From Asticcacaulis excentricus CB 48 (lineage in GTDB: Bacteria > Pseudomonadota > Alphaproteobacteria > Caulobacterales > Caulobacteraceae), in NCBI RefSeq assembly GCF_000175215.2, contig NC_014816.1, positions 927,001 to 991,000 of the forward strand: a stretch of DNA of 64,000 nucleotides, read 5' to 3'. Below are positions 8,984 to 16,832 of this stretch, piece by piece. The translations under genes were made by a program, and so were the position numbers. Each line of letters begins with the position of its first letter. Within the stretch, counting starts at the first letter, position 1. A model generated the notes under the pieces. The model had not been told where the DNA came from and did no database searches. It saw only the letters and a program-made list of their open reading frames with translations.

Positions 8984-9586
8984 ATGGCCTCTGGTGCCGG
9001 ACCTGAAATTGAACGTCTGATGGCGCTGTTGTCCAAGCTCCCGGGTCTTGGGCCCCGCTCTGCGCGTCGGGCTGCGCTCGCTCTGCTCAAAAAGCGCGAG
9101 CAGTTGCTGATCCCGTTGACCGCGGCCATGCAGGATGCTGCTGAGCGCGTCACCTCGTGCCACATTTGTGGCGCGCTTTCGACCCGTGACCCGTGCGCTA
9201 CCTGCGCCGACCCGACCCGCGACGCCGCCATGATCTGCGTGGTCGAAGAAGACTCCGCCCTGTGGGCTATGGAACGCGTCGGGGCCTTTTCCGGCCGTTA
9301 TCACGTGCTGGGCGGCCTTCTGTCGGCACTGGACGGGGTGCGGCCCGAAGACCTGCGCCTGTCGGGCTTGATGCAACGCGTCAGTTCGGGCGGTGTCGAA
9401 GAACTGGTCATGGCCCTCCCGGCCACGGTCGAAGGCCAGACCACGGCGCACTATATCGCCGACCGGGTCAAGCCGTTGGCCCCAGAGGTGACCATCACCC
9501 ATTTGGCGCGGGGCGTGCCGGTCGGCGGCGAACTCGACTGGCTCGATGACGGGACCATTGCCCACGCATTTAAGAGTAGACGGTAA
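8984..9586 (+). CDS. recR: Recombination mediator protein RecR
   Basis: A 200-residue RecR, which acts with RecO and RecF to load RecA on gapped DNA. The N-terminal helix-hairpin-helix (LSKLPGLGPRSARRAAL), the C4 zinc finger (CHICGALSTRDPCATC) and the Toprim domain (ICVVEEDSALWAMER through the final GELDWLDDGTI) are all present. The ATG at 8984 is preferred because it gives the usual length and follows a GGGGTAGGG-type purine stretch. An in-frame start at 8948 would add 12 atypical residues. It is the last gene of the dnaX-ybaB-recR unit. Confidence 0.96.
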   Translation: MASGAGPEIERLMALLSKLPGLGPRSARRAALALLKKREQLLIPLTAAMQDAAERVTSCHICGALSTRDPCATCADPTRDAAMICVVEEDSALWAMERVGAFSGRYHVLGGLLSALDGVRPEDLRLSGLMQRVSSGGVEELVMALPATVEGQTTAHYIADRVKPLAPEVTITHLARGVPVGGELDWLDDGTIAHAFKSRR

Positions 9587-9633
9587 ACTTATTCGTGCTA
9601 AGTTGGCCTTGCTCATATGAGGGGAGGCTATAA

Positions 9634-10068
9634 ATGATCAGAAGTTTCAGACACTTGATCGCTGTAGGGCTGGTGTCCGTGTCGCTGACGGCGTGCGCAG
9701 GGGCGCCACAGTCGCAGACTGTCGCCCTAGATGACCTTCCGATGTTTGGCGCCATGCCGAAAGACATTGATCAGCGGCTACAAAACGCCTCGGCTCACCC
9801 CTTGGGCCATAAAGAGAACCCGGTTCGGGTCTATATGCCCGAGGGTGAATACGCCTATCTTCAACGCCTGCGTTGCCAGAATGGAAACATGCCTGCTTTC
9901 GAGCGCATAGGTAACTTCGGGATCGGCCCTTTCGGCCACATCATCGACGGCTACGACGTCAAGTGTCCAGGGTCTGAACCGGCACAAAGTACGATCTTTA
10001 TGGACATGTACTTTCCAGAGTACATTGAAACCAAAGCTCCCCCCGGATTTACTCTGGCCGCTGACTAG
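9634..10068 (+). CDS. Hypothetical lipoprotein, 144 aa
   Basis: A small predicted lipoprotein. A signal peptide ends in the lipobox LTAC (Cys ~21), followed by about 120 residues with two more cysteines (LRCQNGNM and VKCPGSEP) that may pair. The start has a strong GGGGAGG site. It follows recR by 47 bases and could be read from the same transcript. Its last 20 bases overlap the end of the convergent transporter gene. No family is recognised. The lipobox position suggests the inner or outer membrane, facing the periplasm. Confidence 0.7.
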   Translation: MIRSFRHLIAVGLVSVSLTACAGAPQSQTVALDDLPMFGAMPKDIDQRLQNASAHPLGHKENPVRVYMPEGEYAYLQRLRCQNGNMPAFERIGNFGIGPFGHIIDGYDVKCPGSEPAQSTIFMDMYFPEYIETKAPPGFTLAAD

Positions 10069-10597
10069 CGGCCTTCTCCCGGTGGCGCATGACCAGAAAC
10101 ACGGCAAACACCCCGGCAAGCTTGCTCAGCACCGAGGTCGCCACCGACCAGATGTTGAAAATCCCCGGAATGGTTGTCGAGGCGATAGCGTAAAACACCG
10201 CTGAGTCGATCGGCGCACTGACGGCGGTTGAAATCACCACCCGCTCGGACAGGGGGCGCTTGATAAAGGTGAATATGGCCCAGTCGATCAGTTCCGATAC
10301 AGCGAAGGCCGCACTTGAAGCGATCACCACCGCCGGGTCAGAGGTGAGCAGCGACAGGCCCAGACCAATGATCAGGGTCAGCAATATCCAGTGACCGATC
10401 TCACGCTGGGCAAAGTCGCGCACCACCAGCACCAAGCCCGTCACCACCGACATCGGGGTCCACGAGCCATTGTCGGGTAGGGGGATTTGCGGCACGGCGG
10501 CAAAGCACCAGTTGATAAACGGGATTAGCGCCAGATAGAGATACGTCCACGGCGTGCGTCCCGTGACTGCCTTGCGTACAAATGCGCCGAATACCAT
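10049..10597 (-). CDS. VUT family transporter (queuosine-precursor transporter-like)
   Basis: A 182-residue integral membrane protein with about five or six helices. It resembles the VUT/YhhQ family (PF02592), whose characterised members import queuosine precursors such as preQ0. Family-like segments are VVRDFAQREIGHWILL, FAVSELIDWAIF and SAPIDSAVFYAIA, with the conserved acidic and Arg residues in the membrane segments. I looked for a preQ1 riboswitch in the 130 bases upstream and could not identify one. The substrate is therefore inferred from family alone. The gene's end overlaps the convergent lipoprotein gene. Confidence 0.78.
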   Translation of the reverse strand: MVFGAFVRKAVTGRTPWTYLYLALIPFINWCFAAVPQIPLPDNGSWTPMSVVTGLVLVVRDFAQREIGHWILLTLIIGLGLSLLTSDPAVVIASSAAFAVSELIDWAIFTFIKRPLSERVVISTAVSAPIDSAVFYAIASTTIPGIFNIWSVATSVLSKLAGVFAVFLVMRHREKAASQRPE

Positions 10598-10727
10598 CTG
10601 CCCCTCCCAAACGTGCTTGATACGTCCGCTTCCGCCCTGCGGATGACCGCGAGAAAGTGTTTGGCTCAGGCGGAATCGTGTCAGGAAAAAGCTTGTCAGC
10701 TTTTATTCCGTATGGCAAGAACATTTC

Positions 10728-11990
10728 ATGAACTTTGAATCCGTCGCCCTTATTGCCTCTGTCTTCGCCTCTCTGGTTCTGGGGGGCGGCTATTATCTGG
10801 CTTTTCAGGAGACACGCCGCTTGCGCGAGCGGAACGAAAGCCTGAGCGATCAGTTGCGCGACGCCACGGCCGAGGTATCGCAACTGAAAGAACGCACGCG
10901 CAATCTCGAAGACGCGCGCTCCGCGATGAGCGAGCATTTCCGCGCTGCGTCTCAGCAGGCGCTGAGCCAATCGACCGAGGTGCTGCTGAAACGCGCCGAG
11001 GAGAATTTTGCGGCGCGTGAAAAGCTGGCGCTGGAACGCATGGGCCATACGTTGAAACCCGTCGCTGAGACGCTGGGCCGCTTTGAGGCGCAGGTGAAAG
11101 AGATGGAAGAATCGCGCGCCAAGGACACCGGGGGCCTCAAAGAGCAGATTACCCACCTGATGCAGGCGTCGGTGGCGACACGCGAGGTGACGCAGAAGCT
11201 GGCCAATGCCTTGCGCCGCGGTGCCGGGGTGCAGGGCCGCTGGGGCGAAGAGACGCTACGCAATGTGTTGGAAAGCGCCGGCCTGTCCAAACATTTCGAT
11301 TTTGTCGAGCAGCAGAACCTCGACACCGATATGGGGCGTCGTCGCCCGGACGTGACAGTGAAGCTGCCCGGCGGGGTCTTCGTCATTGATGCCAAGGCCA
11401 ATCTAACCGCTTATCTGGAAGCCATTGAGGCGACGGACGAGGCCATCCGCGAAGAGGCGCTTCAGCGTCATGCGCGCGCCTTGCAACAGCACGTGCGCGA
11501 CCTGTCGGCTAAGGCCTACTGGGATCAGTTTCGTGAACAGTCGCCGGACTTTGTGGCCATGTTCGTGCCGGGCGACGGCATACTGTCGATGGCTCTGGAG
11601 CGAATGCCGCACCTGATGACCGAGGCGATGGACCGTAAGGTGATCATCGTCACTCCGACTACCCTGTTTGCACTGTGTAAGGCCGTGGCCTATGGCTGGC
11701 GCGCCGAGGAGCAGATCCACAATGCCCATGAGGTTGCGGCAGTCGGCCGTGAACTGTACAGCCGCCTATCTGTGATGGGTGGGCACGTGGCGGCGCTCGG
11801 CAAGAACCTCGGCAGCGCAGTTGATAAGTACAATGCGTTTGTCGGCTCGCTGGAATCGCAGGTGCTGACCCAGGCGCGCCGCTTTGAAGACCTCAAGGTC
11901 AATCACGAGGGCAAGGAGATCGTCGAGGCCGCGCCGCTGGATGTGCAGACGCGGCCCCTTAGCAAGTTGACCGTAGTGTCGGGCGATTAG
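10728..11990 (+). CDS. rmuC: DNA recombination protein RmuC
   Basis: A 420-residue RmuC-family protein (PF02646) implicated in limiting inversions at short repeats. An N-terminal membrane helix (ALIASVFASLVLGGGYYLAF) is followed by a long coiled coil (~30-150). The nuclease-like core comes next, with GVQGRWGEETLRNVLESAGL, RRPDVTVKLPGG, VIDAKANL and FVPGDGILSMAL. The stop codon TAG is formed by the first three bases of a palindromic repeat that also supplies the stop of the next, convergent gene. Confidence 0.93.
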   Translation: MNFESVALIASVFASLVLGGGYYLAFQETRRLRERNESLSDQLRDATAEVSQLKERTRNLEDARSAMSEHFRAASQQALSQSTEVLLKRAEENFAAREKLALERMGHTLKPVAETLGRFEAQVKEMEESRAKDTGGLKEQITHLMQASVATREVTQKLANALRRGAGVQGRWGEETLRNVLESAGLSKHFDFVEQQNLDTDMGRRRPDVTVKLPGGVFVIDAKANLTAYLEAIEATDEAIREEALQRHARALQQHVRDLSAKAYWDQFREQSPDFVAMFVPGDGILSMALERMPHLMTEAMDRKVIIVTPTTLFALCKAVAYGWRAEEQIHNAHEVAAVGRELYSRLSVMGGHVAALGKNLGSAVDKYNAFVGSLESQVLTQARRFEDLKVNHEGKEIVEAAPLDVQTRPLSKLTVVSGD

Positions 11991-12087
11991 AGCGCATTTC
12001 GTTCAGGTTGAATCAAAGTTACGCGCTAAATTTCTAGTTTAACGCGCTTTCTGAAAAGTGCGTCACGCTTTTCAGAAAGCGCTCTAA
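11988..12087. repeat. Dispersed palindromic repeat, copy A, between convergent genes
   Basis: A ~100-bp element bounded by TAGAGCG and CGCTCTA. It contains an exact 15-bp stem (GCGCTTTCTGAAAAG at 12044-12058 with its complement at 12068-12082, 9-base loop). The outer TAG is the stop of rmuC. The other end, read on the reverse strand, gives the TAG stop of the carotenoid oxygenase gene. It closely matches copy B (47467-47571) and, over its right half, copy C (62538-62604). It may act as a two-way terminator. The GAAAAGTG...CTTTTC core resembles dispersed palindromes known in other alphaproteobacteria. Confidence 0.85.
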
Positions 12088-13571
12088 GCGAACGTTCCGT
12101 GGAAACCCAGCGGGGTCGCGTGCGCCGATCGCCATGAGCCCACTGGTCCTTCGCTCAGCTTTTTGGCATCGAACACGTGCAGTTCGGTGGCCTTGGCTTT
12201 CAGATTGAGCACCGTGCCGACCATCCAGCCGTCCATTTCCTGGCCTGTGCCGCCGTGGCTGACAGGGCGCGGGACGAACAGGGCCTCCTCGACAATGGCG
12301 TCCGGGCCGAAATTGTGTGTTTGCGCCTTGCCGGCCTTCCAGTCGAAGGCCGACAGAGCATGCGCCCCCAGACGGCCCTCAATGTATCCACCGACGTGCA
12401 CGACGTGGTCGCGGCGCAGCCCCTGAAACCGGTGATCGGTCTGCGGAAACTCCGACGAGACGCCTGTCGCTTGCATTTCGGCGCGACCGTCCGGGCGCAA
12501 CGTGATCAATGCCAGGTGCGCCTCCTCATCATCGCCCGCGTTATAAATCCCTTTCACCAGATCACGCGCCCCGCTCAGGCCGAATTTCGGCGAACTGGCC
12601 AGACAGACATCGAAGCGGATGGTGCCATCGGTGTCTTCCCAGGCGTCGCCCGTATGGAAGTAGGTGGCGGCGGGCAGCTCATACAGGCGCCGCTTCGACA
12701 GGTCGGCCTTTTCGATGACCAGAATGCGAATCGGCTGATCGGGATGCCACACCAGCGTATCGACGAAAGGCGGCGTGCGCCGTTCGGCGATCAGAGGCTG
12801 CATGGGCAGGATCAAATGGCGTTCGCTGACCACCCAGTCGTGGGCATAACCGGCGGCGGGAAGCTGGATCAGCTCGCCGCGTTCCATCTCGCCCGCTGGG
12901 CTAAGCTGCCAGATCCACGCCTTGTCGCCCATGAACCCCGCGCTCCAGATGCGGCCCGACGGTTCGACCTTGGGGTGGGCCAGAAAGGCCAGCCCTTTCA
13001 GGTCGTCGCGGAAGGTTTTCGGGCCTTTGGTCAGCAGGGTCTGGGCATCGAGGCGGTAGGGGGAGCCGCCTTCCCACAGGGCCCACAGTTCGTCGCCGAC
13101 GCGCAGGACCGAGGTATTGGCGGCGTTGACATCGTCATTGCTGGTCACCGGGGCATCGGCGCGGCCCTTCGTGCCAAAACCCGGCATCACAATGGCCTGT
13201 TTTTGCTGTTCGACGCGGCGTTTGACCGTATCGACGAAGCGACCCGTGTGGCGCACGCCGTCGGAGCTGAGGTCGTATTTCTGGATCATGCCGTCGCCGT
13301 CAAACCAGTGGCCGGTGACGTCGTCGCCATAGCGGAACCACGCCGGACCGTTGCGATAGAGCGTGCCGCTCAGGCCGGCCGGCATCTTTCCGCTCAGGCG
13401 GGTGAGGGTGGAGGGAGCATAACCTTCGGCGGGGGCGTTGGCGACGGCCAGACGCCAGTCTTCCGAAAAATTGGCGCTGGCTGCCGCGGCGGCCCAGGAG
13501 GTTGGCGCGGCGGCCATCAGGCCTGCGCCGCCCAGCGCGGTCAGGAAGGAACGGCGGGACAGTTCGGTCAT
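12084..13571 (-). CDS. Carotenoid oxygenase (RPE65 family), Tat-exported
   Basis: A 495-residue carotenoid/stilbene cleavage dioxygenase (PF03055), which splits a double bond using a four-His non-haem iron. Family marks: LYRNGPAWF, HWFDGDGM, iron histidines in FLAHPKVEP, YAHDWVVSERH, TYFHTGDAWED and the C-terminal LGFHGTF, plus the late EMDGWMVG. The N terminus carries a twin-arginine signal (SRRSFLTALGG then a hydrophobic stretch to about residue 30), which implies folding in the cytoplasm and export to the periplasm. It lies 12 bases behind a secreted DUF2141 protein, with AAGGAGGG before its ATG, so the two form an operon. The substrate (carotenoid, apocarotenoid or lignostilbene) is unknown. 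Confidence 0.9.
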   Translation of the reverse strand: MTELSRRSFLTALGGAGLMAAAPTSWAAAAASANFSEDWRLAVANAPAEGYAPSTLTRLSGKMPAGLSGTLYRNGPAWFRYGDDVTGHWFDGDGMIQKYDLSSDGVRHTGRFVDTVKRRVEQQKQAIVMPGFGTKGRADAPVTSNDDVNAANTSVLRVGDELWALWEGGSPYRLDAQTLLTKGPKTFRDDLKGLAFLAHPKVEPSGRIWSAGFMGDKAWIWQLSPAGEMERGELIQLPAAGYAHDWVVSERHLILPMQPLIAERRTPPFVDTLVWHPDQPIRILVIEKADLSKRRLYELPAATYFHTGDAWEDTDGTIRFDVCLASSPKFGLSGARDLVKGIYNAGDDEEAHLALITLRPDGRAEMQATGVSSEFPQTDHRFQGLRRDHVVHVGGYIEGRLGAHALSAFDWKAGKAQTHNFGPDAIVEEALFVPRPVSHGGTGQEMDGWMVGTVLNLKAKATELHVFDAKKLSEGPVGSWRSAHATPLGFHGTFA

Positions 13572-13583
13572 CGCAAACCCTCC

Positions 13584-13988
13584 TTAAAACGCGATGTCTT
13601 GCGTGGTGTCGCCTTTGACCTCAAAGACGGCGTCGGCCCACGTCGCCGGACCCATGCGGCCCTTGGCATTGTTGGAGAAGGCGAAGGGTTCGACCGGCAT
13701 TCCGAAGGGGTTGGTATCCATCTTGCCATTGCCATTGACGTCGTGGAACATTTTCAGGCCGTACTGACCCGGTTCGACGTCAAAGGTGGCTGTGGCCGTG
13801 TCAGCGCTGACGGTGACCTGCTGAGCGGCGGCGGGCTTGCCGCCCTTATAGGCCTCTTCACCCTTATAGAGAGCCACCATCAGTGTACCCTTGGGCGTAA
13901 GTTTGGAAAAATGCACCGTCAGGGTTTCGGCGTTGACCGGCTGGGCGACAAGGCCCACCAGGGCGGCGATAAGAGCGGGTTTGAACAT
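13584..13988 (-). CDS. DUF2141 domain secreted protein
   Basis: A 134-residue protein with a signal peptide (FKPALIAALVGLVAQPVNA) and a beta-rich domain typical of DUF2141 (PF09912). The family core MVALYKGEEAY, FDVEPGQYGLKMFHDVNGNG and MDTNPFGMPVEPFAFSNNA is clear. The FHDVNGNGKMDTN segment looks like a calcium-binding loop. The ATG at 13988 is set by GGAGG six bases upstream. It is the first gene of a pair with the Tat-exported carotenoid oxygenase, so the two probably work in the same compartment. The molecular role is unknown. Confidence 0.82.
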   Translation of the reverse strand: MFKPALIAALVGLVAQPVNAETLTVHFSKLTPKGTLMVALYKGEEAYKGGKPAAAQQVTVSADTATATFDVEPGQYGLKMFHDVNGNGKMDTNPFGMPVEPFAFSNNAKGRMGPATWADAVFEVKGDTTQDIAF

Positions 13989-14206
13989 GGAAGCCTCCAT
14001 TGGTTGCGTTGCGATGAACCCGGTGTAGGACGGCCCGGCCGTGGTGGGGCAAAAGATGCGCGAAAGGGCCCTCTGCCTACGTCAACGGACCGTCGGTCAC
14101 TGGCGCTTCGTGAATGGCATTGGCCAAATGACTGAATTATAAGCAATCGTCAGCGGCGAAGCGCGAATGCCTTGACCCGCGCGGGGCGGGTACTTATTTT
14201 AGCGGC

Positions 14207-14743
14207 ATGGCCATTAGAGACATCATTACCGTACCCCATCCGCTGCTCAAGCAGGTGTCCAAACCCGTTGAAGGGGGCGTGACCGACGAGTTGCGCGCTC
14301 TGATGGATGACATGCTGGAGACCATGTACGACGCGCCCGGCATCGGGCTGGCGGCAATCCAGATCGGTGAGCCGATACGCGTCATCGTTATGGATCTTCA
14401 GGAGCGCCCGGACGACCTGCCCGAAGACGCCCCGGCACCGAAGCAACCACGTTACTTCGTCAATCCGGAAATCATCTGGGCCTCGGAGGAGCTGTCCACC
14501 TATGACGAAGGTTGTCTGTCGGTGCCCGAAGTCTATGACGAGGTGAAGCGCCCGGCGCGCGTGCGCCTCAAATATCTGAACTATCAGGGTGAAGAGGTGA
14601 TCGAAGAGTGCGACGGCCTCTACGCCACCTGCATCCAGCATGAGATGGACCACCTGAACGGCGTGCTGTTTATCGACCACCTGTCGAAGCTGAAACGCGA
14701 CCGGGCGGTGACGAAGGTCAAGAAGCTCAAAAAAGTCGCCTGA
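14207..14743 (+). CDS. def: Peptide deformylase
   Basis: A 178-residue metalloenzyme that removes the formyl group from the N terminus of new proteins. The three diagnostic motifs are present: GIGLAAIQIG (motif 1), EGCLSVPEV with the metal-binding Cys (motif 2) and QHEMDHLNG with two His and the catalytic Glu (motif 3). It lies upstream of fmt, which adds the formyl group to initiator tRNA, a common pairing. A hairpin with a weak T stretch lies between the two, so they may not be strictly co-transcribed. Confidence 0.97.
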   Translation: MAIRDIITVPHPLLKQVSKPVEGGVTDELRALMDDMLETMYDAPGIGLAAIQIGEPIRVIVMDLQERPDDLPEDAPAPKQPRYFVNPEIIWASEELSTYDEGCLSVPEVYDEVKRPARVRLKYLNYQGEEVIEECDGLYATCIQHEMDHLNGVLFIDHLSKLKRDRAVTKVKKLKKVA

Positions 14744-14785
14744 TAATCCGGGTTGCCGGCCTGCAAAACATCATCTATCTGCCAG

Positions 14786-14822
14786 ACGCCGCTCACGTAA
14801 TTAAGTTCGTGAACGGCGTTTC
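14786..14822 (+). terminator. Hairpin after def
   Basis: ACGCCG.TCACG pairs with CGTGA.CGGCGT around an 8-10 base loop and is followed by TTCTC. The T run is weak, so this could be a leaky terminator or attenuator before fmt. Confidence 0.5.
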
Positions 14823-14895
14823 TCGACAGCTAATATTTTTCGGCTCAGCCCTCCGAATTATCACAATACGTCTCTGAGCCGGGCGGAGTCATCCC

Positions 14896-15825
14896 ATGCG
14901 TTTGGCCTTTATGGGCACCCCCGATTTTGCCGTGAAGGCCCTTGCCGAACTGGTTGCCGCCGGTCATGAGGTCGTCTGCGTCTATTCGCAGCCGCCCGCG
15001 CCCAAGGGACGGGGGCAGGTGCTAACCCCGTCGCCGGTGCATGCCTTTGCCGACAGCCTCGGCCTGCTGGTCCGCACGCCGAAGTCAATGAAGTCGCCGG
15101 ACGCCATTGCAGAGTTTCAGGCGCTCGACATCGACGCGGCCATCGTCGTCGCCTATGGCCAGATTTTGAAGCGCGAGGTGCTTGAGCACCCCCTGCTCGG
15201 TTGTTTCAACCTCCATGCGTCGCTACTGCCGCGCTGGCGCGGGGCGGCCCCTATCCAGCGGGCGATCATGGCCGGTGACACGCACACCGGCGTGCAGGTC
15301 ATGCGCATGTCCGAAGGGCTGGACGAAGGCCCCGTCATCCTGTCCGGCCGCGTCGAAATCGGGGCGCAGGACACCGCCCAGACCCTGCACGACAAGCTGG
15401 CTGGGCTGGGCGCCTCGTTGCTACCCGTCGCGTTAGCCGCCATCGAGCGCAGCCAGCCGGAGGGCGAGCCGCAGGTCGGCGAAGTCACCTACGCCAAAAA
15501 GATCACCTCCGAAGAGGCGCGCATCGACTGGAGCCGTTCGGCGCGCGAACTGGACTGGCACATCCGCGGCCTGTCGCCGTTTCCGGGTGCGTGGACGACA
15601 CTGACGACACCCAAGGGCGAGCAGCGGCTCAAGGTGCTGATGTCGCGCGTTGATGAGGCGGTGACTGACGCCGGGCCGGGCACGCTGATCGGGCCGGGCT
15701 TGCGCCTTGCCACCGGCGACGGTGTGATCGAATTGCTGCGTGTACAGCGCGAAGGTAAGGCGGCGCAGGAGGCCGCCGAATTCCTCAACGGCGTGGGCTT
15801 GAGCGTCGGGGATCGTCTGGGATGA
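14896..15825 (+). CDS. fmt: Methionyl-tRNA formyltransferase
   Basis: A 309-residue enzyme that formylates initiator Met-tRNA with 10-formyl-tetrahydrofolate. The N-terminal formyltransferase domain shows MRLAFMGTPDFAV, the signature NLHASLLPRWRGAAPIQRA with catalytic Asn/His, and MRMSEGLDEGPVI. The C-terminal oligonucleotide-binding-like domain begins at about residue 205 (KITSEEARIDW...). The length is normal. It is followed after a hairpin-rich gap by truA. Confidence 0.97.
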   Translation: MRLAFMGTPDFAVKALAELVAAGHEVVCVYSQPPAPKGRGQVLTPSPVHAFADSLGLLVRTPKSMKSPDAIAEFQALDIDAAIVVAYGQILKREVLEHPLLGCFNLHASLLPRWRGAAPIQRAIMAGDTHTGVQVMRMSEGLDEGPVILSGRVEIGAQDTAQTLHDKLAGLGASLLPVALAAIERSQPEGEPQVGEVTYAKKITSEEARIDWSRSARELDWHIRGLSPFPGAWTTLTTPKGEQRLKVLMSRVDEAVTDAGPGTLIGPGLRLATGDGVIELLRVQREGKAAQEAAEFLNGVGLSVGDRLG

Positions 15826-15844
15826 GGCGCAACACCTACACGTT

Positions 15845-15974
15845 CCCGGTGTGCCGGGGAGGGGGGCCGCACGAAGTGCTCAGCGCGGGGTGCGCTGGTG
15901 GTGGCCTGCCGTATGCTCCCCACCGTCTCGATACCTGATGGTATCGATCCACCTCGCCCAGCAAGCTGGGGGAG
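15845..15974. repeat. Hairpin-rich intergenic repeat between fmt and truA
   Basis: The 170-base gap is filled with short palindromes: a GGGGAGGGGGG core, GATACCTGATGGTATC (an exact inverted pair, GATACC/GGTATC), and CTCGCCCAGCAAGCTGGGGGAG. Related but shorter versions appear at 42578-42612 (before prfA) and, in reverse, at about 60683-60740. This type of GGGGAGG/CCTCCCC element is common in intergenic DNA of Caulobacter relatives. No gene is seen in it. Confidence 0.6.
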
Positions 15975-15995
15975 TTTGAAAGGTTCCGATTTCTG

Positions 15996-16769
15996 ATGCC
16001 CCGCTATTCCTGCCTCGTTGAGTATGATGGCCGCCCGTACAAGGGGTTTCAGGCTCAGGACAACCTGCCGACCGTGCAGGGGTCGCTGGAGCGCGCCATT
16101 CTGGGTTTTTCGGGCGAAACGCTGCGCATTACGGCGGCTGGGCGTACCGATACGGGCGTCCATGCGTCGGGGCAGGTGATCACCTTCGACCTGCCGAAGA
16201 CCTACCGGCCCGATGTGGTGCGCGACGCCATGAACGCCTATCTGATCCCCGAACCGATTGCGGTGCGCGAAGCGGCCATCGTCGATGACGACTTTTCGGC
16301 GCGCTTTTCGGCGACGGGGCGCATGTATCTTTATCGCATCCTCAACCGCCGCGCCCCGCCGGCGCTTGAGCAGGGACGGGTGTGGCACGTTAAGAAACCG
16401 CTGGACGCCGAGGTGATGGCTGACGCCGCTCAGCACCTGATTGGCCGGCATGATTTCACCACATTCCGTGACACGGAATGTCAGGCGGCGTCACCGATCA
16501 AGACGCTTGATATTGCGAGAGTGAAGCGGGTGGGGGAGGAGATTCACCTCGTCTTTGCCTCACGCTCCTTCCTGCATCGCCAGGTGCGTTCGATGACTGG
16601 CACGCTCGTCGAGGCCGGGATCGGCCGCTGGACGGCGGCCGATGTTAAGGCGGCGCTTGAGGCGCGCGACCGCCGCGCCTGCGGGCAGGTGGCCCCGCCA
16701 GAGGGCCTGTGCCTGACACACGTCACCTTTGAGCCGGAACCGGACTTCGAAAGCCGCAGTTCGATATAA
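15996..16769 (+). CDS. truA: tRNA pseudouridine(38-40) synthase
   Basis: A 257-residue enzyme that makes pseudouridine at positions 38-40 of tRNA anticodon arms. The catalytic aspartate is in AAGRTDTGVHASGQV. Further family marks are YDGRPYKGFQAQ at the N terminus, YLYRILNRRAPP, and FLHRQVRSMTGTLVEAG near the end. The length is normal. It is convergent with dapE. Confidence 0.97.
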   Translation: MPRYSCLVEYDGRPYKGFQAQDNLPTVQGSLERAILGFSGETLRITAAGRTDTGVHASGQVITFDLPKTYRPDVVRDAMNAYLIPEPIAVREAAIVDDDFSARFSATGRMYLYRILNRRAPPALEQGRVWHVKKPLDAEVMADAAQHLIGRHDFTTFRDTECQAASPIKTLDIARVKRVGEEIHLVFASRSFLHRQVRSMTGTLVEAGIGRWTAADVKAALEARDRRACGQVAPPEGLCLTHVTFEPEPDFESRSSI

Positions 16770-16832
16770 CCCTCCTGCCTATGCGCAGCATGGGGAGATG
16801 CCGAGCAACCGAAGCGCTTCGAAGCGTGGGGG

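Noticed and set aside
10598..10727. Possible preQ1 riboswitch ahead of the VUT transporter
   Set aside because: I could not find the compact pseudoknot pattern or a conserved C-rich/A-rich tail. A covariance-model search would be needed.
12177..14135. A 652-codon open frame opposite the carotenoid oxygenase and DUF2141 genes
   Set aside because: It is an antisense shadow caused by high GC codon use. The reverse-strand genes have signal sequences, catalytic His residues and ribosome-binding sites; the shadow has no recognisable domain.
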